64,000 bases of DNA from Flectonema sp. DT1601 (Eukaryota; Euglenozoa; Diplonemea; Diplonemida; Diplonemidae), in NCBI GenBank assembly GCA_964019425.1, contig OZ025786.1, forward strand, positions 1,240,001 to 1,304,000, read 5' to 3'. Below the pieces are notes generated by a model, which saw nothing but the letters and a program-made list of their open reading frames with translations, had not been told where the DNA came from and made no database searches. Shown in pieces: positions 23,723 through 33,711 of the stretch (its first letter is position 1; every line of letters starts with the position of its first letter). A program made the position numbers and the translations under genes.

Positions 23723-24944
23723 TTTTTTTTTTTTTTTCTTTCTTTTTTTTTTCTCCCCCCTTTTTTTTACACTGTAAAAAAGAATAGATTAAATGAATCT
23801 GCCTTCTCCGTCGACTAGCTGTTGTAACATTGGTTTTAAGGTCTGGCTGAATAAGAATTGAGTGCTTTTTTTTTATTGAGTTGTACCGCGATTGATACTC
23901 AACTGACCAGTGTTTTTGAATTGAATTATCCTATTAGAGAACAGTTTTTTTTTTTTTTTCCCTTTTTTTTTTTATCTTTTTCTGGTTTCCAATTTCCTTA
24001 TTTTTTTATTATTTTTATTCATTTTTTGAAGGAAATACTTTAACATTATTGCTTAAACAAAAAGAAAATTCGTATTTCTCTTTTTCTTTAAAGTAGCCGC
24101 GTCCGGTAGAAACCCTAAATTCTTTTCTTTCATTGTGAATAAAGAATTTTTTCTTGAGAGAAGCTGATATCTGGAAGAAAGAAACAAAATTAAAATTTTA
24201 AAACAACCTTATTCATCGAAAATAAGGAGGTTTCGGATCTTGGTCTGAGACCCAGCATCCGTACCCGTGTCTTAATAAGTGTGTAGACGAGCGACTCACT
24301 ACACAACACCACAGGTATAAATAGGAGGCAAGCAGAGACTGAGCAAAAACAAAAGGTGAAAGAAAAAAAAAAAAAAAAAAAAAAAGGACGGGAAAACTAA
24401 GATATTTTACCCATGGTTTCGGAGTTTTTTTTTTTTTTTTTTTTTAATAAGAGAAGACTAGCAACTACAATCACGACCTGTCTGACTTTATACAGTAGCC
24501 GGTGTAGTTATAGGTGGGAGGTTTACCAACAATGAAACACCACTACTCTTATCGTCGCTTTTACTTATAATGATAATTTGACCACAGGTTATGAAAAAAT
24601 AAATTGTTTTCACACGTCACAGAGAACTGTCAAAGAACAAACAATGGAACTTGTCAGTGTCGTGGCATGTTACTTCTCTTTTCACGATTTCCAAAGGAAA
24701 AAAAAAAAATTAAATAAAACACTTTAATAAATATACACAAATCAGCAAAGAAAATAATTGGCAACCAACAATAAAAATACCAACTTTAATATATGGTTGT
24801 GAAAACTATAAGTGAATGAACAAAAAACACTTCTTTATATTCACCAGTTAACATTTACTGCGATGATCAAATCAGATGACCCCAAACACAAAGAATTCAA
24901 AAAAAAAAAAACATGAAAAAAACACATACACAGAGGCAACTTGA

Positions 24945-24981
<37 letters not shown>

Positions 24982-25519
24982 CCCTCATCCATTCTCATCA
25001 AATGGCTACGCAGCGTACCCGATGATAATGACGTAAAACAACAGGAATTAATTGATACGACCAGTCACCAACCACTGCCCGTGTTTTACAAAAGAAGTGA
25101 TTCGTCGTTAATCGAATACCGCTAGTGTGTTTATTAACGGTGTGCGATAATCTATTATTTTATTAAGGATAAAATGAACGAATTATAATGTTGCTCAACT
25201 TAGCCTCTTAAGGTACTCGTATGGATCTCTCCCCGATTCGAACTCCGGCTAAATTGAATTGTCTATAAATTAACAGGTCAGCTGTTTCTCGTATTAAAAA
25301 AAAAATAAAAAATAATTATAGAACAGTAAGTAAGGCAAAAGCAAAAAAGAAGTGAAGGAGGAAAGAAGCAAAAACCGAGAGCCAACAAGGGACATACATT
25401 CTCCTTAACATCGCAGAAGTTTTATTATTGTAGTGCTTATATTTTTTAGCAACATGTCTCTCTTGTTATTTTGTAGCTGTTCACGTTATGCAATGTACAA
25501 AGTTACAATAACGAGTTTT

Positions 25520-25550
<31 letters not shown>

Positions 25551-26839
25551 CCTTCTGTTTTCGTGATGCTGCCAACGGCACATATTGCAATCCCAACAGT
25601 GGTAAAAAAATGACTGACGGGATTTTTTTTTTTTTTTTTTTTTTCGTTTTTTTTTAAATTGAGGAAAAGGGAAAATAAATTTAAAATTTAAAAAAAAAAT
25701 TAAAACAGACAGACAGAGGAACGTTAAATGACTATTGGAACCTACTCAAATGAAATAAAAATTTACTAATTTTTGACGACACCACTAAAAACACAGGAAC
25801 TATTATTGTGAGGGAAAAACAAAGATCACCAATGACAACTCTTTTACCACTGATTCAGCCAACCTAATCTATCTGACTGGAGCCTCCAAACGAGGGGTCA
25901 CTACTTGTTGAAGCATGTGAAGCTCAAAAAATGAATGAGAATGATATTCTCTCTACAGTGTTGGTAAACAGAAATAAGAAGAATCTGCGACACCGACGGG
26001 AATGTATCCAAAGTAAGCAAATAATCTTCCCCTCTCCTCCTTTCCTCTTCTGCGTTATCCTTGTTACCTCCCCCAAGTGTGGGGCCTTATTCAGTGGTCT
26101 TGATGTCCTCCTTTTTCTTTCTTTTTTTTTTTTTTTTTCTTTTCTTTGTGTTCATCAAAGTTAAAAGCTCTGATAAAAGCTTTTTTTTTTTTTGAAAATC
26201 CTCACAATCGTTTGAGAGAACGTCAGGAAAAAAAAAAATTTTATTATTATTTTGGTATTGTGATTAAACAACAGCTACTTTAGAAATCCCACGATTGACG
26301 AAAAAAAAAAAAAGGAAATTAAATGTAAAACATACTTACAAGCACGGAGCACAACACCCAGGGTTAGACATTTAAGAGGAGAAAAAAAAAAAAAAACGTC
26401 GTTTCAGGGTTCAGATGGGATAATTGTTTGAATTTGTAAAATACAAACACATTATTGTATAATAACATAAAACATTAACATAAAAAACGATAATTTAACA
26501 ATCCCTGTTAACGGACGCTGCGAACTATGGCGATGCATAAACTTGGCCTTTGTTCATCTTCAAGGTTGGGAAGATGGTTTTTTTTTTTTTTTTTTTTTAA
26601 TTGTCGGAATTTCAAAAACAAACAAAAAAAAATCTACAAGGAACGAAAGTACTAACAAGACGAATCCTTTCCGTGATTGATAACTAACACAATTTTTTTT
26701 TTTCATTTTTTTTATTTTTTAATAATAGCAATAAATGATCCAACGAGAAATTTAAAAAAAAAAAAAAACATGACTTTTCGTTGATTCTCTTATTTTTTTT
26801 TTTTTTTTTTTTTTGTTTCCCCTTAGAAACGTCTGTTTC
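23723..26839. other. Intergenic, 3.1 kb, possibly with unresolved small exons
   Basis: Mostly A/T runs. Three minus-strand stretches look more coding-like than background but could not be joined: about 24485-24612 (contains SDDKSSGVSLLVNLPP), 25876-25935 (ends SSDPSFGGSSQID, TAG) and 25940-26150 (Lys/Arg-rich). A tRNA-like fragment is at 25199-25253. Repeat C copy at 26417-26462. Confidence 0.4.
26417..26462. repeat. Repeat C, copy 2
   Basis: GATAATTGTTTGAATTTGTA followed by AAATACAAAC; imperfect palindrome. It lies downstream of the START-like gene. Confidence 0.5.
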
Positions 26840-26995
26840 TTAATAACTTTTCCAGGGCAATTTTCGAATCTCAGTTCCTTTGCAGGTAACAGTGTGGTTT
26901 TCTTGCCCTTTGCCCTGTGATAGGTTCCTATACATGGTTAGGAGCATTCTCTCATTCGCATTCACATTTACAACGATAGCCACTCGTGTTGTTCT

Positions 26996-27823
26996 TCAGC
27001 TTTTTTTTGATAATTTACCCAAAGTAAACTTCCGAGTTTTTTCTGCTGTTTCTGCGACTTCTCCGGCGCCTGCCCATCCGAGAGAGTCAACTAGTCTGGC
27101 GAGAAATGACGGAATAGAAGTATTTGCGACAGCAGTAACATTCGTTACAACTATTCCACCACCGGGAAGGATATGACAAAGGAGGAGAGAACGAACCTTA
27201 ACAGTCGAGTCTTTTACAGTGAAATCACGTTTAGTTCTTTCCATCAGAATCGCTTGATCGACTACTAAATTATCCGAAAGAGATGCAAGCTCTGCCAACT
27301 GTTCCTTTGGAACTAACGTACATCTGAATTGTATAGTAACTTTATAAACTGCTCTTATTATAGTTTTCGTTAATCTGAAGGTATCAGCTCTGTCACAGTC
27401 TTTCCATACCTTACATGTTCCTGGTTGACATGCCTTCTGCCATTCAACTGAAGCAAGTCGTTCAGGAGTTACATCAGCAGCAGTCAGTTTTGGTAAAATA
27501 TACATCGCCTTATTCAATAAGAAAACATATTTTGTTAAGTCTTCTGGCGACGTGACGTCTATGTGAGGTTGCATCTTTGCTTCTTCACTGTCAGGTGATA
27601 AACTTGATAGGTTAATAGTTTTTTCAATCATGTGTAACTCTTTCTTCCCAAGAGTCGTTCCAAGTGCCATGTTGAAACCGTAGAATGCTGTTCCTTTCTT
27701 CAACACGTCTAGGTTTCCTTTAACTTTCAAGAAGTCCCATTCTTTACTTGTTTTATGAGCAACTTTTCCAGTAATTGGGGTATCCTTCGCGAAGTCAGCA
27801 GGAAGTCTGCATGGCTCAGACAT
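26996..27823 (-). CDS. START-like (SRPBCC) protein, tentative
   Basis: 275 residues, start ATG at 27823 (MSEPCR). The C-terminal third (RSLLLCHILPGGGIVVTNVT, then SIPSFLARLVDSLGWAGAG) has the strand-strand-long-helix pattern and the Gly-Gly-Gly and Ile-Pro features of START lipid-binding domains. The N-terminal part (KTSKEWDFLK, GTAFYGF) fits the start of such a fold. No signal peptide or TM segment. No catalytic residues are expected in this fold. The call rests on pattern alone and could be wrong. After its TGA the same frame stays open and coding-like for 50 more codons to 26840 (see findings). Confidence 0.5.
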   Translation of the reverse strand: MSEPCRLPADFAKDTPITGKVAHKTSKEWDFLKVKGNLDVLKKGTAFYGFNMALGTTLGKKELHMIEKTINLSSLSPDSEEAKMQPHIDVTSPEDLTKYVFLLNKAMYILPKLTAADVTPERLASVEWQKACQPGTCKVWKDCDRADTFRLTKTIIRAVYKVTIQFRCTLVPKEQLAELASLSDNLVVDQAILMERTKRDFTVKDSTVKVRSLLLCHILPGGGIVVTNVTAVANTSIPSFLARLVDSLGWAGAGEVAETAEKTRKFTLGKLSKKS

Positions 27824-27901
27824 TGTTATTAAAAAACTTTGCTCTGTGAAAAAAAAGATGTAAATCAAGCTCCCAAACTAAAATTGCAAATTAAAATACG
27901 G

Positions 27902-27928
27902 TTGGAGACAACGTAAACATAGTTGAGC
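27902..27928. repeat. Repeat B, copy 2
   Basis: TTGGAGACAACGTAAACATA then GTTGAGC, matching 11315-11340 with three or four differences. Confidence 0.5.
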
Positions 27929-27951
27929 AGTCAACCACAACTCTGGAAGAG

Positions 27952-27990
27952 GGTGATAGTTTGATTTTGTAAAATACAAACTGCATTAAT
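27952..27990. repeat. Repeat C, copy 3
   Basis: GTTTGATTTTGTAAAATACA then AAC: arms GTTTG/CAAAC around an AT-rich centre. Confidence 0.5.
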
Positions 27991-28139
27991 CTCAATAAGG
28001 CTTAACGTCATCTATTCTGAATGAAATGTCTGTAAGAAGGGAAAAAAAAAGAACTAAGGGGAAGAAAAAAAATAATCGCACCACGAAAACGCTTAAATTA
28101 TCTATATTGGGTAAGTAAAACCTCTATTCTAGTTGTGTT

Positions 28140-28389
28140 TTATTTGCAACTTGCGCAAGCAAATACAAATTGACAAAAATTGACTTCAATTTTATCATTT
28201 TCAGGATCAATATTATGCACTCTAAAGCTACAGAATGTATTTAGACAAAGTGTTAGGAAAGCACAGAGCCCGACAAACTCTGTTCTACTCATGGTCTGAT
28301 CACAGTCAGGATCGTACGCTTTGAATGCGGCATTGAAAGAATGGCTGTCAAGTCTGAAACCTTTGTTTTTTTTTTTTTTTTTTTAAACA

Positions 28390-28421
<32 letters not shown>

Positions 28422-28738
28422 ATTTCCATACCCGCTGATATCACAGCCTGCAATACTTCCCCATTATCTAGATCCAAGGCTCCTGAATTGTCTTCGTCGT
28501 GAACGACAAACGCATCAATCTTTTCTAAAATCCAGGAATATAATTTTTTAAATTGCTCAAAAGATAATTTACCTTGTTGATCCTCATCAAATAATTTCAA
28601 CATCATGTTTGTACTCATTTGAGTGAAGTGGAGAGTCGCTTGTTTTAATGCTTGTTGAAGCTCAATGGATTCTAATAGACCAGATTCGTCTTTATCAACT
28701 TCGCTGAACCACTTCTGAAGTTCAGAATCGTCTGACAT
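28140..28738 (-). CDS. Penta-EF-hand calcium-binding protein, two exons
   Basis: Calcium sensor of the ALG-2/sorcin/calpain-small-subunit type, 175 residues after splicing. Exon 1 (28432-28738) carries EF loops starting DKDESGLLE and DEDNSGALD plus a degenerate DEDQQGKLS. Exon 2 (28140-28360) carries AYDPDCDQTMSRTEF and a non-canonical last hand (NIDPENDKIEVNF) that would serve dimerisation in this family. The intron 28361-28431 (71 nt, GTATGG...AAAG) is almost wholly poly(A) on the coding strand. Splicing restores the codon GGT and the family phrase AGFRLD. Unlike ALG-2 there is no Gly/Pro-rich N-terminus. Start ATG at 28738. Confidence 0.88.
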
Positions 28739-29137
28739 ATTGAATTACGTATAATTCTGATGTTTTTTGTTAAAACTGAAAAAAATGAAAAATAGTAATT
28801 CAGTCTTCTTCTCGCAATAAAAAAGTCGACGACATGTTTGTAACCTACTTGAAATTGCAATTCACGGTTTTCAATCTAAAATAATCCAAAACGAGTAGGA
28901 GGAAATAATAACAATTTTCAGGTTAGAGTGTCTGACGACACATCTCCTCATCAATAACGTCCATCAAATAGGAACTTTAAATCTAAATGAGGTGCGGTCA
29001 ATCTTTAAGTAAGAGCAACGATGATATCTACCAATTGGAAAGATAATCGAGTGCTGAACATCTTACTGATATGATTCCATAAATAGCACCAATCGGTAAG
29101 TCTTTGAAGAATTACAGGATGAGATTAGAGTTATTTC
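28739..29137. other. Intergenic, nothing supported
   Basis: AT-rich; no exon, repeat or RNA gene recognised. Confidence 0.5.
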
Positions 29138-29454
29138 CTATCCTCCTGACTGACACTCCATAACATCAACAATATCAAAGTCTTCCATCCCTAACTCAGA
29201 TGCTGTTTGCATATCCTCAATAGGCATCCCATCAAACAAGAATCTGAGATCGGCGCGGGATGATAATCCCTGAGATGTGCAATATGTCTCAACTAGTTTT
29301 CGAAGGTGAGTTGATTTCTGGTTTTGTTTTGTTTTTTTTTCCACCTTACACGTCTTTACTAAATACGTAAAAGAACACACACCGATACTTTAAAGTAACT
29401 AACATCACCAGCTGCGGTTTGTAGTTTCAATCGCACAGGGTCAGATTGATCCAT
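29138..29454 (-). CDS. SUMO: SUMO, encoded already ending in Gly-Gly; two exons
   Basis: Small ubiquitin-like modifier, conjugated to lysines of nuclear and other proteins. Exon 1 (29383-29454) gives MDQSDPVRLKLQTAAGDVSY plus FKVS. The intron 29318-29382 is 65 nt (GTGTGT...CCAG). Exon 2 (29138-29317) gives KSTHLRKLVETYC, then RFLFDGMPIED and ELGMEDFDIVDVMECQSGG. The join reproduces the SUMO phrase FKVxxxTHLrKL exactly in length. The total is 83 residues; the usual acidic N-terminal tail is very short. The TAG stop follows the di-glycine directly, so no C-terminal peptide needs removal before activation. An upstream in-frame ATG exists but adds unlikely sequence. Confidence 0.93.
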
Positions 29455-29844
29455 AATTCCCAACAACCACCTGATAATCATGTTGTGATTTTCAATTATA
29501 AGATAAGAAAACTCGTATAACTCGATTGGGGATAAAACAACAAAAAACAAAAACAAACACAATAGTCTTTTTTTTTTTTTTTTTTTGTTGAGAGGAAATC
29601 GTTTGATTCGTGTAAATACAAAAGAAAATAATATATAACTACCAATCACGATGATAACCAAGAATGGGAATTCGCGACTTAAAACAACTCACAGAAATGA
29701 ATTGGTTTTTTTTATTCACCAGTGGAGGTATAATAATCTATAACTTCTAACAAACTTTTCCCAAAAAAGGGAATAAAAATTATGAAAATTAAAAAAAAAA
29801 AAAAAAAAAAAAGAATTCAGGCCACTCTGTAAAGGATACCCAAT
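29455..29844. other. Intergenic, nothing supported
   Basis: A/T runs; no exon or repeat copy recognised. Confidence 0.5.
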
Positions 29845-30594
29845 TTACCCAGCAACAGATAATCTTACAGTGAGGGGTTTAATTATCCTTGAAGCACAAG
29901 GATTCTTGCTGTTGTTGTCGCTTGAATTTCGGAGCCATTTTCTTCCTTTTTTGCGATTAGTGGGAGTGCTGTACAGACGTGATAGAACACGTTGTGCACC
30001 TCCGTGTCCACGAGAGGCTGCGGCACGAAGCCAATTTAGTGCAGAAGTATCGTCTTTTTTAGTACCACAACCATCACGAAGGTAGCTTCCAATCCAATAG
30101 CCAGCCTCAACCATCATTTGGTCTGCTGCTAGTTGACACCAATACGCTGCTTGTGTGGAATCTTTTGGAACACCTTCACCGTCGTGGTAACATTGAGATA
30201 AATCGAATTGAGCTAATGCGTAGCCCTGTTCAGCTGCAAGACGACACCATTGTGTTGAGTCACAACTATCAATCACTCCGTGTGCAATTAAACGTGATAG
30301 CTGCCATTGAGCTAAAGCATCCCCGTCATTAGCTCGTTCCTTAAACCACGGAACCTTTTTAGCGACGGTTTTAAATAGTTTTACAGCCAGTTCCTTATCT
30401 TGAGGAACGAGACCACCACATTTATAAAAAACACCCATCTGGAGTTGGGCTCCAGGATGTCCGAATTCTGCAGCATTTGCGAAGGCTTCGACTGCAGCCG
30501 TGTCATCTACAGTGTGACCGTTTAAACCCCAATAAAGATGAAGGGCTCTGAGATACAAATTGCAACACTCTTCACTCACTTCTCCAATTTCCAT
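29845..30594 (-). CDS. Sel1-like repeat protein
   Basis: 249 residues made of about five Sel1/TPR-like repeats: GHPGAQLQMGVFYKCGG, GDALAQWQLSRLIAHGV, GYALAQFDLSQCYHDGEGVP, VEAGYWIGSYLRDGCG and GHGGAQRVLSRLY. The A/G-x2-A-x2-L-G-x2-Y spacing is typical. Such proteins are adaptors, for example in ER-associated degradation, but no signal peptide or TM segment is seen here, so a cytosolic scaffold is more likely. Basic C-terminus (NRKKGRKWLR). The start at 30594 (MEIGEV) was chosen because upstream codons are Asn/Lys/Thr low complexity. Confidence 0.88.
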   Translation of the reverse strand: MEIGEVSEECCNLYLRALHLYWGLNGHTVDDTAAVEAFANAAEFGHPGAQLQMGVFYKCGGLVPQDKELAVKLFKTVAKKVPWFKERANDGDALAQWQLSRLIAHGVIDSCDSTQWCRLAAEQGYALAQFDLSQCYHDGEGVPKDSTQAAYWCQLAADQMMVEAGYWIGSYLRDGCGTKKDDTSALNWLRAAASRGHGGAQRVLSRLYSTPTNRKKGRKWLRNSSDNNSKNPCASRIIKPLTVRLSVAG

Positions 30595-31052
30595 TTTTAT
30601 TATTTCTTTGTTCGTAGTGATGGTTTTCGTTGTTTTGTTTTTGTTTTGTTTTTGTTTGTTTTTTTTTAAATTCCTCGACAACAATTCTATATGGTGAAGA
30701 AAAAGATAAAATTTGCTCTCTAATCCAACAACGATGCGGTTGCTCAAATTAATAAATAAATTGTGTGCTTCATCCGTGCCAATGAGATTTAAAAAAAAAA
30801 AAAAAAAAATGGAAAAGAAATAAAATCTCAACACCAATAAATCATAAACACAATTTTGGTAAGCAAATAATACACAACGTCACTCGTTTTTTTTTTTTTT
30901 TTGTTTTTTTTTTTTTTCCCCTAAAAAAAAAAAGCCAAGCAAATAAATGCTGCTATTTTTTTTTTTTTTTTAATTTTACAAATTCCCGTCAGTCAGCCTT
31001 GGTAGAATGAGTGGTGTAGAAACTCTTCCATTTTTTTTTTTTTTTTTTCTTC
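30595..31052. other. Intergenic, homopolymer-rich
   Basis: Several T runs of 12-20; no gene or repeat copy recognised. Confidence 0.5.
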
Positions 31053-31393
31053 TCATGCCTCAACCAGAAGGATGATATCAACGTCGTCGTGGGCTCCCTG
31101 AATTTTGTTTTAGATAACTAATCACCTCACTTCGTACAAACCATGATAAGGAAAAAAAATAATAAAAAACATACCTTCAACAGCATCTGTCCCTCAAATG
31201 CGATAAATCCCTTCTTCTTTGCTGCCTTTAAAGTACCTACAAGAGCTTCGTAGTACTGTTGCACTTTGTCATCATCGAACAAAACTCCAAATTTAACTGA
31301 AATTTTACCATCTGAATTCTTTGTTCCCAACCTCTTGAGATCATTCTTAATCTCCTCACATTCCTTGTCTACTGTTGCTTGGTGGTCAGCCAT
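31053..31393 (-). CDS. ABRACL: Costars/ABRACL family protein, two exons
   Basis: Small (87 aa) actin-regulatory protein of the Costars family, which promotes cell motility in animals and Dictyostelium. Exon 1 (31175-31393) contains EEIKNDLKRLGTKNSDGKIS, VKFGVLFDDDKVQQYYEALV and GTLKAAKKKG, diagnostic for the family. Splicing out 31098-31174 (77 nt, GTATGT...TTCAG) adds GAHDDVDIILLVEA and TGA, matching the family ending GVHDDVDIILL. Full length and apparently intact. Confidence 0.95.
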
Positions 31394-31626
31394 TTATATA
31401 TGTGTCCTTTTTTTTGAAGAGTCTTTTCTTTTTAAAAAATAAAAATACAACCAAGAAGAAACGTTACAAAGATTCACTTCGTTGTGGTACCTCTGATAAA
31501 AGGATGTGAACGAACAACCATCTCGTGGATAGAGAAGATGGTAATGTAATAAATAAGGACAAGAGGTTAGTTTTAAAGGTCGTTCTTAAATTTAGACTTT
31601 TGTGATGTCGAGCACAGAGAGAGAGA

Positions 31627-33261
31627 CTAATCGATTCCAACAGTTTGGTTGAAAGTACTAAAGTCCAGCGGGTTTTCAACCTTTTTCAAAGCAACGTGAT
31701 CAGACCATCCTCCCTCTCTTTCATCCATCACTTGCAACAATTCATTAATACTCTTACGAGGTGTAATGTGCGTGATATCTTCTTTAGTACTCTTTAATTT
31801 TTTAAACCCAAAACTAATTCGCTTACAACAATCAGGCAACGACGACAATAAAGAAGTGAACAACGGACTTAGAACAACACAAACATCAACAATTCCACTT
31901 TGTCTTATGAAAAGAGAAGCATCTACTTCGCTACACTTCACTGATACGACCCATGCTTGTCGTAGTTTTCTGATTAGTAAATCGACAGTAAACTGTAATG
32001 TTGAATCGTCTTTATCATAGACCAACACAACTAATCTTTTCACACGAGAATTGATAACGTGATGTCTGACAGTTGTTAATCGACTGTAGGATATAATCGG
32101 AATCTCATTCATCATTACTGATTCGGACAAACACATAATTCTGACGATGTCCATGCATCCCTCACTCCCAGTTACTATGTTGTATCCTTCATCATGAAAT
32201 CGATCACCGCCTTCCATCGCAGAATCATTACAGCACAATGCGGTTAAAACTTTTTTTGATATTCTTTTTATTAAAGTGACGACATCGTCGCAATCGTTCA
32301 AGGCAATGAATCCGATTGGAGTGTTTGTTTGTTCGAAGAGACTTAGATCGATGGAATTGACAGACGTGGTTACAATATAATACTTTCTGAGATTCTCAAT
32401 CAAATCACGTCTGATTTCATCAGTAAAACATTGTTCTCGACCGTATACTACGACGACAGGAGTAGGGTCTTGATGAATGTGTTTTGGGATATCAGTTTTA
32501 CAAACATAATCAAAAACAATTGGTTGTTTTGATGGTTCGTATCTTTGATTCAGTAGAGAACATGAAATAGATGCGATGGGAGGTCTATTTTCATTATTTT
32601 TAAGAAATGATAAACCCTCTGACCAATGAAGATGACCTGCTAGGATTAAATCTGTATTCGTGTGTTTTAAACCATTGTGAAATTCTTTAACAAAAAATGT
32701 ATTACAGTTTGGAGAAATTCCAAGACATGGTCCGTGACTAATGACAATATCTGTTTCTGTTGGTATCGAAGAATAATCAATCAGAGACTTGGTCTGAAAG
32801 CAGTTATTTGAACTTCGACCATAAGAATTTGGAATTCCAAAAAAATTAATTCCCATCAAAGACAGTGAATCGTGTTGCAAGTAATTAATATGTCTTCCTG
32901 TTTGAGAACACAAATCTCTGATCATGTCCTGTCCCATTTCAGCTATACGATTATCATGGTTGCCGCATATCATTATTTTATGTTTTTGATTTTGATTTCC
33001 AAACCATTTAATAAATTTTTTAAAACGTTCAATCGCTACTTTCTCTGATTGCTTTGGACTCAACAATAATATGTCACCACAATGGATTAATATATCGCCC
33101 TTTGGAAGGTTCAGTACCTGTTCGCTCTCGTGAGTATCAGAAACACAGACGAGCCTGACTCTGTCTCCTTGTTCCGGAAGGTTTGATATTTTTATTTTTT
33201 TTAATTCCCCGCAACCGGATGACCCGTACAAAACTTCTGAATTATCACACCCTGCTGACAT
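31627..33261 (-). CDS. MPPED-like metallophosphoesterase with duplicated C-terminal module
   Basis: 544 residues. Residues ~28-262 form a calcineurin-like phosphoesterase domain close to the MPPED1/2 (239-family) group: VSDTH, HCGDIL, GNHD, SHGPC and AGHLHW, so all metal ligands are present and an active (cyclic) nucleotide or phosphomonoesterase is plausible. The C-terminal 280 residues are not recognised but contain two similar alpha/beta units, VVVVYGREQCFTDEIRRDLI (near 269) and LVVLVYDKDDSTLQFTVDLL (near 410), each leading to a (S/V)xDxSLF motif and a hydrophobic strand. This looks like an internal duplication. Start ATG 33261, no introns, cytosolic. Confidence 0.85.
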   Translation of the reverse strand: MSAGCDNSEVLYGSSGCGELKKIKISNLPEQGDRVRLVCVSDTHESEQVLNLPKGDILIHCGDILLLSPKQSEKVAIERFKKFIKWFGNQNQKHKIMICGNHDNRIAEMGQDMIRDLCSQTGRHINYLQHDSLSLMGINFFGIPNSYGRSSNNCFQTKSLIDYSSIPTETDIVISHGPCLGISPNCNTFFVKEFHNGLKHTNTDLILAGHLHWSEGLSFLKNNENRPPIASISCSLLNQRYEPSKQPIVFDYVCKTDIPKHIHQDPTPVVVVYGREQCFTDEIRRDLIENLRKYYIVTTSVNSIDLSLFEQTNTPIGFIALNDCDDVVTLIKRISKKVLTALCCNDSAMEGGDRFHDEGYNIVTGSEGCMDIVRIMCLSESVMMNEIPIISYSRLTTVRHHVINSRVKRLVVLVYDKDDSTLQFTVDLLIRKLRQAWVVSVKCSEVDASLFIRQSGIVDVCVVLSPLFTSLLSSLPDCCKRISFGFKKLKSTKEDITHITPRKSINELLQVMDEREGGWSDHVALKKVENPLDFSTFNQTVGID

Positions 33262-33711
33262 TGTTGTGAAATGTTTCTGTTACATGGTTGGGGAGAAAAC
33301 TAATTTTTTTTAAAAAAAAAAAAAAAAACTACAATCCACGAGTGGGTTAATTGCTTTGATTTTACAAAATTACCCAAAACTGTATCACAACAACAGCCAG
33401 ACCATCAAAAAACTATAATTCAGGGGAAAGGGAACGATGTTTTGACAAAAGTAGAAAAACAGAGAAGTATGACAGAAGATTTAACTTCAGTTTCAAAATG
33501 GTAGCTAAGATGCTGAATAATGTAAGTCAGTTAAGAAGACAGTAATCGTTGTCGAATCTGGTGTGGTTCAGGGGAAAGGGGGATGGGAAACTTTATCTAA
33601 AATAATCTATCTATTAAAAAAAGAAACTACAAGGGGAAAGAAAAAAAATATTGACATTTAAAAAAAAAGGTCATTCAAAGCCAGTAGACATGAATGCTAT
33701 CAAGGTTCGAA
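33262..33711. other. Intergenic with weak repeat C copy
   Basis: 33344-33395 resembles repeat C (GGGTTAATTGCTTTGATTTT) but the palindrome is degraded. Nothing else recognised. Confidence 0.45.

Larger units (their letters stand above)
27824..28139. other. Intergenic with repeats B and C
   Basis: Repeat B at 27902-27928 and repeat C at 27952-27990 lie 80-170 bp upstream of the START-like gene start, so they may be promoter or 5' UTR elements. Confidence 0.5.

Noticed and set aside
25199-25253. tRNA-like sequence (GATTCGAACT with flanking TTAGCC/GGCTAA complement)
   Set aside because: The T-arm stem has a mismatch and no D arm, anticodon arm or proper acceptor can be fitted. At most a tRNA-derived remnant.
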